A stretch of 64,000 bases of DNA from NCBI GenBank assembly GCA_039545275.1, contig BCHS01000007.1, positions 62,001-126,000 on the forward strand. Reading direction: 5' to 3'. This document shows positions 51,862-62,000 of the stretch, piece by piece. The notes beneath the pieces were generated by a model that saw only the letters and a list, made by a program, of their open reading frames with translations, had not been told where the DNA came from and did not search any database. Position 1 is the stretch's first letter, and each line of letters starts with the position of its first letter. Position numbers and translations under genes: made by a program. This DNA is from Pseudomicrostroma phylloplanum. Lineage: Eukaryota > Basidiomycota > Exobasidiomycetes > Microstromatales.

Positions 51862-53511
51862 TCAGGCATCCCTGGTGAGCGAGTCGACGGCATCACCCGA
51901 TGCGTTCTTCTCCTCGCCAAGAGAGCTGCTCTCGAAGCCGGTGCCACCGCGCTGCTGAGACCTCTCGATGGCAGCAAAGTCGGCTGCGTGCTGCTCGGCA
52001 AGGGAAGCGTGGACAATCTCGTTGGCCCTCCAGGTGGGCCTGGTGTTGAAGAGGTCGTCCATCTTCTCCAGCGGGATACCCTTGGTCTCGGGAAGCATGA
52101 AGAAGACCCAAGGAACCGAGAGGAACATCAAGCAGGCGAAGATGAGGTAGAAGCCCCAGCCAATGTTCAGGAAGGCAACGGGAGTAGCTCGAGCAATGGC
52201 AAAGTTGTACAGCCAGTTGCTGGCGGCCATGAAGACCATTCCGAGGGATCGAGACTGCATAGGGAAGATCTCAGATCCAACGACCCAAGGAGTACCGTTC
52301 CACGAGGCACCGTAGAAGATGGTCCAGATGTAGAAGCAGGCAATGGAGAATCGTCCAGCAGGGTTGATACCGGCTCCGGGGTGAGCAGCTGGCTTGTCGA
52401 CGGCAATGTAGATGGCAATGGCAAGCATGCAAATAGCACCACCGATGGATCCAGTCATGAGGATCTTGCGTCGTCCAAGCCTGTCAATGAGGAGCCAGAT
52501 CCAGACGAAGGCGCCCAGGGTCTTGATCACACCGAAGATACCAGTGGTGAGGAGACCAGTGTTGGTACCGACGATACCCAGAGACTTGAAGACGGTGGGC
52601 GAGTAGTAGTTGATGGCGTTGATTCCAGTACCGTTCTGGAAGGCGAAGAGCGAGCTACCCAGTGCCAGCCTCCAGAGGGTGCTCCTGGTGGTGAAGATCT
52701 GGACAAATGGCGCCCAGAAGCTGGTGTTGCCGCCCAGGAGACCACGCTCCTTCTCGAATGCCTGCTCCATCTCGCCCATCTCCTCGATCATGTATGGGTG
52801 CGTGGCGTCGAGTTTTCGCAGCTTGCTGAGCGCGCGCACGGCGTCGGCGTTGCGGCCGCGAGACACGAGCCACCTGGGAGATTCGGTGAGGAACAAGCAA
52901 CCAAGGACGAGCATACCACCTGGGATGATCTGCACGGCAAAGGGAACCACCCACTGCCTAGTGGAGATGGGAATGTGAAGAGAGACACCGTAGTTGATGA
53001 AGAAACCGACGATGCCTCCCAGCTGCCAGCCGATTTCGTAGAGACCAACGAGCTGACCTCGGATGGACGCGACGGAAATCTCAGAAATGTAGGTGGGGGC
53101 GAGAGAGGAGGCGGCACCAATGGCGAGACCAGCGACGGCACGACCGGCGTAGATGGGGGCGAGACCAGTGGAAGGGTTGGCGCAGATCATGATGATGGAA
53201 CCGATGGTGAAGAGAATGGCGCAGGTCATCAGTCCCCACTTTCGGCCGGCGAAGAAGCCGAGAGGGTAACCCATGAAGGCACCGAAGAAGGCACCGGCCT
53301 GGTAGGTAGTGACCAGGTTAGCCGATGTATTGGGGTCCAAGGTACCAAAGTCCTTGAGGAAACCCTTGAGGGTGATGGCTCCTCCGACAAAGGCCGAGTC
53401 GTAGCCGATCATGATGGCTGCGGATGCTGCGACGGCTGCGCAGCCCCAAATGCGGAGGTTGTAGACCTCCTTGGGCGTAGGCCTGTCCTCGACGACCTTG
53501 AAGCTAGGCAT
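51862..53511 (-). CDS. Quinate permease (MFS sugar-porter family, qutD/qa-y type)
   Basis: A single exon of 549 residues. It begins with the family's fungal quinate-permease opening (FKVVEDRPTPKEVYNLRIW). Twelve TM segments follow with sugar-porter signatures: GYDSAFVGGAITL in TM1, GRKWG, GRAVAGLAIGAASSLAPTYISE, TESPRWLVSRGR, QNGTGINAINYYSP, DRLGRRKILMTGS and PETKGIPLEKMDDLF. Quinate permeases are recognised by the short N-terminus, the A.MIGYDSAF..G motif and this tail. It would import quinate with protons at the plasma membrane. Codon use is extremely biased, implying high induced expression. The start at 53,511 is chosen over an upstream in-frame ATG because homologues begin here and a TATAAA lies about 100 bp upstream. 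The 584-residue open frame on the opposite strand is a shadow of the codon bias. Confidence 0.93.
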   Translation of the reverse strand: MPSFKVVEDRPTPKEVYNLRIWGCAAVAASAAIMIGYDSAFVGGAITLKGFLKDFGTLDPNTSANLVTTYQAGAFFGAFMGYPLGFFAGRKWGLMTCAILFTIGSIIMICANPSTGLAPIYAGRAVAGLAIGAASSLAPTYISEISVASIRGQLVGLYEIGWQLGGIVGFFINYGVSLHIPISTRQWVVPFAVQIIPGGMLVLGCLFLTESPRWLVSRGRNADAVRALSKLRKLDATHPYMIEEMGEMEQAFEKERGLLGGNTSFWAPFVQIFTTRSTLWRLALGSSLFAFQNGTGINAINYYSPTVFKSLGIVGTNTGLLTTGIFGVIKTLGAFVWIWLLIDRLGRRKILMTGSIGGAICMLAIAIYIAVDKPAAHPGAGINPAGRFSIACFYIWTIFYGASWNGTPWVVGSEIFPMQSRSLGMVFMAASNWLYNFAIARATPVAFLNIGWGFYLIFACLMFLSVPWVFFMLPETKGIPLEKMDDLFNTRPTWRANEIVHASLAEQHAADFAAIERSQQRGGTGFESSSLGEEKNASGDAVDSLTRDA

Positions 53512-53613
53512 TGTGAGTGTTGTGTGTGGTGTAGCAGAGGTAGGGTATGGGTATTGAGGCTGAAGGCGGGCGGAGGAAGAGGAGTCGAGGTGGGCAGAAG
53601 GGAGTGAAAAAAG

Positions 53614-53619
53614 TTTATA
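53614..53619 (-). promoter_or_regulatory. TATA box of the quinate permease
   Basis: Minus-strand TATAAA, 103 bp upstream of the permease ATG, in an A/T-rich patch (CTATAAACTTTTTTC). The distance suits a 5' leader of about 60-70 nt. Confidence 0.6.
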
Positions 53620-54165
53620 GGTAGAGTAGGAGGAGGAGAAGGGAGGAAGGAGGGTATTGCCAGTAGATGGAGGCGCTTGTGAGGCGGCTGCTTGATGGAG
53701 ATAGAGGGGATGTGGGGAAGTGGGGGTGATGGAGAGGTTCTTAAGTAGCAAAGAAGGAAGCGGGCCCCTCCTTGTGCCTTTTTGCGCGGCAATTCGGGGA
53801 GCAACGACGCCACAAGGCGGGGCACCAGAAGGAGGGAGATGCCTTCACCCCTCGTTGCGTTGCGGGGAATGGCCCAGTACGGCAGGCACGACGGCCATGG
53901 CAGGCACAAGGGCCTTACGGGCAAACCAACTCCGGTTTGCTGTCAGGAGGAGCGAGCACCCCACGGCTTCTGTTGCCCGCCCCTGGGACGATGGTAGCGT
54001 GGCGTAGCGGGGGCCTGGGCCGGGTGCCTTGCTTTTTCTTCCCGCCTGTCTGGGGCTGGGCCTCTACTCCGCTGATGGCCGATCCGGAGCGCGGGACCAA
54101 AGACGACGCCACCAAGAAAAGGTCACGCGAATAAGAAAGGAATGAATGATCGCCCCCTTTCCCCA

Positions 54166-54183
54166 CGTCCGGATTTCCAGTGG
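54166..54183 (+). promoter_or_regulatory. Direct repeat copy 1 in the quinate promoter (candidate regulator site)
   Basis: CGTCCGGATTTCCAGTGG matches 15 of 18 bases with copy 2 at 54,336-54,353 (CGTCCTGATTTCCAACGG). The shared core is CGTCC.GATTTCCA..GG. It lies 240 bp upstream of the dehydrogenase ATG. Confidence 0.4.
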
Positions 54184-54193
54184 CCGTTCAATT

Positions 54194-54222
54194 CGGACAA
54201 GAACGTGCCGTGCCCTTGTCCG
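54194..54222. promoter_or_regulatory. Inverted repeat CGGACAAG-N13-CTTGTCCG
   Basis: Perfect 8-bp arms at 54,194-54,201 and 54,215-54,222 separated by 13 bp. The outer bases are CGG and CCG, the half-sites preferred by Zn2Cys6 dimers. The location between two co-regulated genes makes an operator plausible, but binding is inferred. Confidence 0.45.
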
Positions 54223-54335
54223 GTTTGGTCTCGCAGCCTTGCCGGTGGGAAGATCAGACTTCTTCTCCACAAGGCATTCATTGATTGCCTGCTCCGTGCC
54301 CGCGTCCCATCTCCGCCTCCGCGTCCGGCGGACCT

Positions 54336-54353
54336 CGTCCTGATTTCCAACGG
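54336..54353 (+). promoter_or_regulatory. Direct repeat copy 2 in the quinate promoter
   Basis: Second copy of the CGTCC.GATTTCCA element, 70 bp upstream of the dehydrogenase ATG and 170 bp from copy 1. Confidence 0.4.
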
Positions 54354-54422
54354 CACGCAGCAGCTACACCCACCGAACAAAAAGGCATATACCACCTGTC
54401 CCGTCCTTCCATAGTCCTCCTG

Positions 54423-55612
54423 ATGTCTTCTTCTCCCTCCTCTGCCGCACAAGCTATCAGTGACACTATGCCATCCATCGTAGACACAACTTCAGCACCT
54501 CACAACCTGCCCAAGCGGGTCGAGGGTACCACCAAGACATACCTCTTCGGAGACCCCATTGCTACGTCGCTGTCCATTGCTTACCACAATGCTTGCTACA
54601 AGGCTCGCGGCGCCGCATCCTTCCATGAGCGCTTCGAATCAGTTGATACCGATGCTTTCATGGGACTCGTCCATAGAGGCGATTGCGGTGGTTCCGCGGT
54701 GACCATGCCCCACAAGGTCACCATCATGTCTCGACCCGAGATCAAGAGCATCGAGAAGAACGCAGAAATCATTGGGGCCTCCAACACCCTCTTCTGGAGG
54801 ACAGGTGACAACGGAGAGAAGAACCTCATCGCCACAAATGTGAGTAGAGGTAGGCGCCTCGCAATCTAAGATGAGTCCAATGCTGATCCTCCTTACATCA
54901 TTCGCTTCTGCCCGCACAGACGGACGTGGACGGTATTCGCGACTCGATTCGTACCGCTGTTGAGCCCTCTGAGCTGGCCGCTTTCGAGGCTCTGCCAGAC
55001 TCCGAACGCATCGGCATGGTTGTAGGCGGAGGAGGAACCACCAGGACCGCCGTAGTGACGCTACGCATGGAGCTCAACTGCACAGGTCCCATCTACATCA
55101 TCAATCGCTTCGACCATGAAGTGCAAGCCATCATCGAAGACTTTGCCTCCAAGGGCCTGCATGATATCCATCACCTCAAGAGCCCCGAAGACGTGCAGAG
55201 GTTGCTAGCTTCGCAGGGCAAGCGACCTTCCTACATTGTCAATGCTATTCCGTCCTTCGAGCCAACAACCGAGGAAGAGAAGCTAGCCCGCAAGACCCTC
55301 ACAGCTGTGCTCAGCCTGCGCAACCCCACCGCCTCCTCCGACCACCCCAACTCTCCATGTGTGCGAGCAGACCTCCCGTCGGCATTCCTGGAGATGTGCT
55401 ACTTCCTCCACCTCTGGACAGACGCTTGCACTCTGGCGCAGAACGAAAGCTGGAAGATTGTCACTGGCGAAAAGTGCATGTATCTACAAGCCTTGGCGCA
55501 GCAAGTGCTGTGGCAGGGACCTACCCCTGCGGGAGTGGACCTGACAGAAGCGGGGCGCAAGGGCGCAGAATTTGAGCAAGAGAGGAGGAGAAGAGGGGAG
55601 GAGCCTCTGTGA
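54423..55612 (+). CDS. Quinate/shikimate 5-dehydrogenase (qutB/qa-3 type)
   Basis: Exons 54423-54839 and 54920-55612 (phase 0) give 369 residues. The substrate domain has LFGDPIATSLSIAYHN, GGSAVTMPHKVTIMS (catalytic Lys) and EIIGASNTLFWR. The substrate Asp lies in TNTDVDGIRDS, formed by splicing. The NAD-binding loop reads MVVGGGGTTRTAVVTL. The C-terminal block KCMYLQALAQQVLWQGPTP is the fungal quinate-dehydrogenase version of the family's final helix. It oxidises quinate to 3-dehydroquinate, the first catabolic step, and can act on shikimate. The biosynthetic enzyme in fungi is fused in the pentafunctional AROM protein, so a free-standing copy beside a permease points to catabolism. Confidence 0.93.
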
Positions 55613-55857
55613 GATCCTGAGAGTCATTTTTGCTCTCATCATTGCAGCCAGCCTGAGCAGAACAGAACAGAACCCTGCCAACTTGTATATTGCATCGCTA
55701 GACTCGGTCCCATTTTCCTCTCTCAATGTTACCATTCAGCAGACACACACTCATGCAGCATTGCCGTAGCCGCAAACACCCCCTCGAGACCTGTCCTCGT
55801 CCTTGCTTCTTGGCCGGGCCGGACCCTCTCGGCCGATCGTTCCTCAACATCTTCTCT

Positions 55858-56075
55858 TCATTCGATGCCCACCCCCATCACCTCCGTAAAAATCCTCTCC
55901 GAAATCATCGACGCGAGCCTCTCCCCCTCCACACGCCCCGCGTAGGGGCCCCAGTCCGAAAGGACGGAAAGGGAGACACCGTCCCGTAGACCTAGATTAT
56001 AGCCGAGGTCGGCAGCAGGAAGGAGAGGCGAGGCTTGGGGAAGGAGGAGGGGGAAGGGTCTTGAACTACTGCCAT
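55858..56075 (-). other. Unexplained coding-like segment, possibly a frameshifted or spliced small gene
   Basis: On the minus strand an open frame ends at 55,858-55,860. It reads PAADLGYNLGLRDGVS, then LSVLSDWGPYAGRVEGERL and ASMISERIFTEVMGVGIE, with nearly all codons ending in G or C from 55,980 downwards. It has no Met near its start. In another frame, an ATG at 56,075 opens 27 codons (MAVVQDPSPSSFPKPRLSF...) ending at 55,992. Frames are offset by one base, so either a one-base indel splits a gene of about 73 residues or an upstream exon joins at the pyrimidine-rich acceptor CCTTCCCCAAG. No family is recognised, and it overlaps the qutE-type promoter. Confidence 0.35.
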
Positions 56076-56149
56076 CTTCTCAACATTCTGATCAGACCCT
56101 GCGATATCTACATTTGGTTGTCCTGCAATCTCTCGCACGTATAGCCACC

Positions 56150-56973
56150 ATGTCAACGACGAGAATCGGTGCGAGGAGTATCCTGCTGCTCAATGGCCCC
56201 AACTTGAACATGCTTGGCACACGCGAGCCAGAGAGGTACGTTGGGCCTGGGCATCGAAATCGGTCAGGAAGATCTGTAGGCAGGTAGCTGATCTTTGGAG
56301 AGTCCTACCCCCTGATCGTCTCCATGTGAAACAGATATGGATCTACGACACTAGACGACGTCGAGACGCAATGCGCCGCCCTCGTCTCTTCTCACCCTAC
56401 CTCCACCGGCGCTGGAGGATCATCTAGCTCGCCGGTATTTGCAGCCTACCAGTCCAACCACGAGGGCGATCTGATCGATCGGATTCACGAGGCCAAGCAG
56501 GAAGGCGTAGAGGCGATCATTATCAATGCTGGCGCATACACGCACACGTCCGTGGCTATTAGGGACGCACTACTTTCCGTGGACATACCTTTTATCGAGG
56601 TGCATGTGAGTGGAATGCCGATGCTGAGCTTGAGGAGGTCAGCTCAGCTCTTCCCACGGGAGCACTGAGCAAAAAGTAACAGACCTTGACCATCTTCTCC
56701 CCCCTCTTTTCCTCTCCCTCCAGGTGACCAATGTCCACGCTCGCGAACCGTTCCGACATCACTCGTATCTATCCGATAAGGCCGCCGGCATCATCGTCGG
56801 GCTAGGCGTCAAGTGAGTACACCGAGTCCATTCTCCAACTTATCACAGGTGCATGTGGTCTCTTTCGCATCGCTTGCTGACCAGAACCCGCCTTTCCCGA
56901 CTCTACCAGCGGCTACTATACGGCTGTCAGCCACTGTCTGACTGCTTTGACGGTCAAGGGCGCGACTACATAG
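56150..56973 (+). CDS. Type II 3-dehydroquinate dehydratase, catabolic (qutE/qa-2 type)
   Basis: Four exons: 56150-56235, 56335-56605, 56724-56812 and 56910-56973, all in phase, giving 169 residues. It begins [20 protein letters not shown] (catalytic Tyr next to the Arg loop), then [35 protein letters not shown] and [20 protein letters not shown] (catalytic Glu/His). It closes [27 protein letters not shown]. The last exon is required to restore the family's GLG.xGY helix; without splicing the frame stops at GVK. The dodecameric type II enzyme converts 3-dehydroquinate to 3-dehydroshikimate. Fungal anabolic DHQase is type I within AROM, so this one is catabolic. Confidence 0.94.
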
Positions 56974-57176
56974 TACTGGGCAGTATAATGTATGCGCTCA
57001 CTACTGGACAATGCAATGACCGAGTGTCTATGTTACTCGTAGACTGCGAGCGATCGAGCCTGCAGCAATCGAGAGTGTGTGACGATGAAGATTGATTGCG
57101 TGACAAAGATTGACGAGAACAAGAAGAGTCTGAATGTGTGTATGTACGTATGTAGGTGTATGCGCGAGCGAAGAAA

Positions 57177-58558
57177 CTACAAAGCAGAGGGTCTGTGTGT
57201 GCCGACGGTGTCAAGGAAGAACTGGTGACCCTTCATGCATCGTTCTGCTGCCTTCTCAGGATAGCTGTCGTCCTCGTTCATCTGGTCTTCGTTGAAGTAC
57301 TCGGCACTGAGCCATCCCCTCCAACCGCACTTCTCGATGAAGATCTGAGCCACCTCGTTGCATGGCAGATAGCCTTCTCCCTGGAACTTGCGATTGGTAC
57401 GAGCCCACGCCATCTTGACATTGGAGTGGATCTTGGCATCAAAGAGTGGGTGGGATGTAGTGAGGGGTGGGTCCATCTTTGCACCGTCTCCAAGCTGGAC
57501 AAAGAAGACCTTCTGGCGATTGGCACGAGCCTGCGCAGAGTCGCCGCCAAAGGTGGAAGCGAGACGCTCCAGACTGGCCTCCATCTCGGCATCTGCATTC
57601 GCCGCCTTGCCATCCACTGCGGAAGGATCGGCGTAGTAGGCACCGGGGATCTGAAAGGTGTCTACGACGAGACCGAAGTTGGGCCTGTCTACCAGCTGCA
57701 CCTGCCTCCATGCTTGCTCCCAGGTAGTGATATATGCGCCGAAGCACATGGCCTCGTAAGCCCAGAACTTTGGCCTGGACTGCCCTAGCCCGGTGGAGTC
57801 TCGCCAAGCTAGACCCAGGTCGGCGATCAGGCGCAGGTCCTCTACGACGCGCTCTTCATCGCCAGTAGCCACACCCTCGCCGCCGAACATGGCGCTAGCG
57901 ATCTGGATGACATCCGTGCCGAGAATGTCGGACACAGTGAACCAGACGGGCAGCTCGTCGTGCAGACGCTGGTCGCGCTTGCTCAACGGCAACATGCCTG
58001 GATAGTGTAGGAAGGGCTCGAGGCAGATGATGGCGAGGCCTTCCTCGTCGCAGATGGCTCGGATGTGAGAAGCGGCTGTGTACAGCTGCTGTGGGACTGG
58101 CTTTGCAGAAGAGGGGAGCGCAAAGAGTGTCTGTGCGTGGCAGGGGATCATAGGGGAGCAGCGAGAGTTAGCCACACAATCTTTGCTGTTATCGCCCAGC
58201 CGTCATGAGGCTCGCTACTCACTCTTGCAGTGTTCTCGAGGTCCTCAAAGTGGATCTCAATGCCATCATGTCCGGCACGACGACAAGCCTTTGCCTTTGT
58301 GACCCAATTGTGGTGGCTCGCATCCTTGCCCAGAGATAAGGACATGACTCCACGGGGCATCTTGTGGATCGCAGTGGACTCGGGAAAGAGCAGAGGGCAC
58401 TGCAGCCTTGCGCTCGAAGATGCCTGGAAGTGGCTCGCAGGCTTGGTCATGGATGGGCCGGCCGTGGCAAAGTGGGCGTCCTGCACGCTAAGTGTAGAAG
58501 TGGCGGCGGACATGCGGGATCGCTGGTGTGGGCCAGGGAGCTCAACGAGGGCACACAT
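57177..58558 (-). CDS. 3-Dehydroshikimate dehydratase (qutC/qa-4 type)
   Basis: Exon 1 ends at 58,223 and exon 2 is 58130-57177 (phase 0). The start at 58,558 (A at -3) gives about 429 residues; ATGs at 58,513 and 58,678 are alternatives. The TIM-barrel (xylose isomerase-like) fold shows KMPRGVMSLSLGKDASHHNW, RRAGHDGIEIHFEDLENTAR, AIICLEPFLHYPGM and LVVDTFQIPGAYY. FFVQLGDGAKMDPPL and WRGWLSAEYFNEDQMN follow; their Glu, Asp, Gln and Glu residues fit the divalent-metal ligands of the family. It turns 3-dehydroshikimate into protocatechuate, the exit to the beta-ketoadipate pathway. It is convergent with the dehydroquinase (203 bp apart) and divergent from the Zn2Cys6 gene. Confidence 0.92.
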
Positions 58559-59040
58559 TATGCGAGAGTATGGACGAGCAGGTGAGAGAATGGTGGCAGA
58601 GCAAGGGGATGGTCGTAGTGGTCTGATGGTTGGTGAGGAGGCAAGGCAATGAAAGATAGCTGCTGCTGTCCAAATCATTCCTCCCCGCCCATCATCCGCC
58701 TTTGCCAGTAATCAAGGGTGCGAACCACCGGTGAGCGTCTAGGCTAAATTTGAGCGGAGCAAGGCATCTCCGGATGCGCCTCGGCGGTGGAGGGGAACGC
58801 AATTCGGAGCAGAGCGGAGTGATCGATCGGACTTGGGCCTGTCAGGCGTCTAAATGCCACTCGTCTCCCACGCGCCCATCTCTAGCCGTCGCCTGATCAA
58901 TCTAATTGGGCCGCGGGAACCAGGCGGGCAGGCGGGCAGGCAAGGCCTTCTCCCCCGGACTCGTCTCCGCAATCCCCTTTGCAATCCGGTGCCCCACAGC
59001 TCAACCCTGTCCTCTCCGGATCTCTGGTCCTGCAAGCGAC
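58559..59040. promoter_or_regulatory. Divergent promoter of the dehydratase and the Zn2Cys6 regulator
   Basis: 482 bp between divergent starts. A short inverted repeat CGGA-N10-TCCG is at 58,755-58,772, and several further CGGAG elements follow. The 18-mer of the permease promoter was not seen here. Confidence 0.45.
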
Positions 59041-62000
59041 ATGGCCGCGCCAGAGAGGCCAGGACAGGCAGCCGGACCATCACCGCCTGGGCCCCCCAGC
59101 CCGGCAAGGACATCGCCGTCGTCGTCATCAGTCTTCTCACAAGCGACCACAGAGCTCCACCGGCGGCCATCTGCTACCCAGGCTCCAAGCGGACGCGACG
59201 AGCGAAGCGCAAGCAGCGCCATCACCCTCACCATTCAGCCAAGCGCTTCTTCCGGTCAGAAGGTGACCAAGGCCAAGTCGTGCCGCGAATGCATACGTCT
59301 GAAACACAAGTGCTCCAGGGCGCCATGGCCTTGTGAGAAGTGCAAGGAACGAAACATTGCACACTTGTGCCCTGACTCTCAGCTATCCACACGCTCCTAC
59401 AAGCGCGGAAGAGAGAAGCGACAGAGCTCCACCATACCCAAGACGTTGCCTCGAGAGTACTCTCCGGGGCTACCACAGCCTACCATGCACTATACAGGAA
59501 CTGGGCTGCCCGACGAGAGGAGGGCAGCAGCAGCTGAGCAGTCTTCCAGAGCCATGGCAACCTCACCACACACGGCCAAGAGGGCGCGCATTGCGTATGC
59601 TCCCTCGTCAGATCTCTCGAGATCAATGGCAGGGCCCTCTTCACAGTCTTCTCCCAGCGGAAGCTCTTCTGCGAATATCTGGCGCAACGATATGTCACCC
59701 CCAGGCTCAGGTGGGGATCACCGTTCCTCTGGTCCACTTTCTGCTGCTGAGCGAGGGCTCCCATCGACGTCTCGAGTCTTGCATGCTCCCTTCAATGGAG
59801 ACTATGGGTCTGATATGGCAGACTCAGGAGTCCAACATGCAGTTTCATCATCCAGCAGTAGTGTCGCCGCCGCGGATGAGGTTCTTGCTGAGAAGGGCAC
59901 GCTCATGTTCGAAAGATCAGGCAAGGCAACCTACTACGGGCCGGGCTCACACAGCTTCTTGCTCGCTCAACCTGCAAGTGGAGACGATGAGCTGTACTCC
60001 AGAGCGGCTTCGCCACAATCGCAATACTCTTCCGATGACGACGCATACGAGGAAGATTCTCAAGTCGGCCAGGAAGGCTTCGCTTTCAACGGAGATGCCT
60101 CTCGGCCCAGTCTGCGAAAGCGTGATTCCTCAGGGCGCCGTACAGTAGCTTTCATGGATACGTCTCCGACCACAACCGCCACCAATGGCCCGTACAGCGT
60201 GGAAGCCGTCAGACAGACGATCCTGGACAATCCCGTCGCCTTTATGGCTATTCCTGGCGTCATGCCGCCGTTCAGGATCGAACACCTGGTACAGCAACTC
60301 TGTGCTCATCTGCCTCCGCTTGTCCAGGCGAGAAGAGCGTTTCGCGCATATCAGCAGAACTGCAGTTGGATGTACGACCCCATCATGTCTCTGGATCGAC
60401 TTTGGGAAGATTTCTACGATCCAAAGACATTGCAGACCCCTCGCAGGTCCAATGCCCGCGGCATCTTCCACCCGCATCGCGTCTCCTTGATCTTTTGCGT
60501 CTTGTCGCTCGGAGTCCTGTTTGACGTCAAGCGCGGTGGGGCGACTGCACCGCAGGGCGAGAAGAGGGACCGAAGAGCGGAACGATACTACCACTGGGCA
60601 TGGGTCGCCCTACAGCTGTCCAACTCATCCGACTCGCATACCGTGGAGCACGTCCAGTCGATCCACCTCATCGGTCAATACCTCTGCAATCGCAAGAATG
60701 GTCGGAACGCAGATTCCTTCTTTCCGCTGATGGGGACGGCGGTACGGAGTGCTATAGCGATGGGCCTACATAGAGAGGGAGGGGCCTGGAATATTCTGCC
60801 TGAAGAGCTCGAGGAGCGGCGGCGACTCTTCTGGGAACTCTATGCCTCGGACTCTTTCAGGTCGCTCGCCTATGGGCGTCCCTGTAGTGTCCAAGATGCG
60901 CACTGCGACGCCATCTTCCCAACTCAAAGACCACAACGTAAGCTCTCCGATGTTTTTCATACGGTCAAGTACCAAGTTGTACGCCTCATGAACAGAATCC
61001 TCGATGCTTGTCAGAGGTCCACTACGCCCTATACGACAGTTCTTGAATTTGATCGAGCTCTGAGGGCATTGTGGGCGAGGCTGCCTGCCGAACTCAATCC
61101 ACTGCCCATGGGACGGGCCACGGAAGCTACAGACAACCTCGATCGCATCTCTATTTTGGACGATGAAGATCAGGAGATTGGCATGACGCCGGACTCTGAT
61201 AAGCTACACCTCTTTCTGCAGGGCCACACCATTGTGGCGAATATCAACCAAGCACTGCTGCATTTACATCGCCCATGGTTTGTCCGAGCTCTGCAGCACG
61301 ACCAGCAGCCGCCACGTGCTGACCGCTCCAAGGCCAGGGACGCCTTCGATTCCCGCTTTGCCCGCTCCATTGTCGCCGTGTCCGAATCGAGCAGATCTCT
61401 CATCCAGACGGCCCAGGCGATCCTGGACTGTACGCCCACGCTGGGCATGGCATGGAACTTCTGGTGGCAACACGCCTTCAACGGAGCCGTCTGCATGTAC
61501 TTGCAAGTCGTCCACAACCCTTCAAGCATGACTACATTTGGTGCGTGGGACGACGCTCGGCGGGCCCTGATGATCTTACAGCAAGCCAGGCCCGACAAGG
61601 AAGACGTGATCTGGGCCGGGAAGATCGACCTCCTGAAGCGCTTACATGCCCGAGCCGAGGGTCGTCTAAAGGGCAGTCATGACGCTCGCAAGGGTCACAG
61701 CAAGCAAGAGTCTGAGCACAACAGGACCGCTGCGCCGCATGAGATACCCCACGATGAGCAGGAAGAGCACTTGCGCCTCGTCGGCGTCACCTCTAGCATC
61801 GATCGACGAGATGCCGTTCGACGTGCAAGCGCAGACGATCCGTCGCGTATCGGAGAGGGCTCAGAGCGCACCTCGCCGCTGGAGAGCAATGCCGCAATCA
61901 GTCCGCATGGCAGCCGTCTCGGTGCAGCGCTGGACGCAGATACCAATGTCAACCTCGTGGACAGAGGTCATGCCGGACAGCATCACCCCGCGCCGCAGAC

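Larger units (their letters stand above)
53512..54422. promoter_or_regulatory. 911-bp divergent promoter of permease and quinate dehydrogenase
   Basis: No gene is supported in this interval between two divergent cluster genes. It holds a TATA box for the permease and, on the dehydrogenase side, an inverted repeat and a pair of direct repeats (separate entries). The Aspergillus QutA-type palindrome (GGRTAA...TTATCC) was not seen by eye. Confidence 0.65.

Noticed and set aside
51853..53607. 584-codon open frame on the plus strand opposite the quinate permease
   Set aside because: It mirrors the highly biased codons of the permease on the other strand. The translation is Gly/Glu/Asp-rich with no domain, while the minus-strand protein has full MFS signatures.
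55726..55989. 87-codon plus-strand frame between the dehydrogenase and dehydroquinase genes
   Set aside because: His/Pro/Arg-rich with no coding character; the opposite strand has the better codon bias.
56813..56816. Dehydroquinase ending at the TGA right after GLGVK
   Set aside because: That would remove the conserved C-terminal helix. Splicing GTGAGT to the acceptor at 56,909 restores GLGVNGYYTAV with correct phase.
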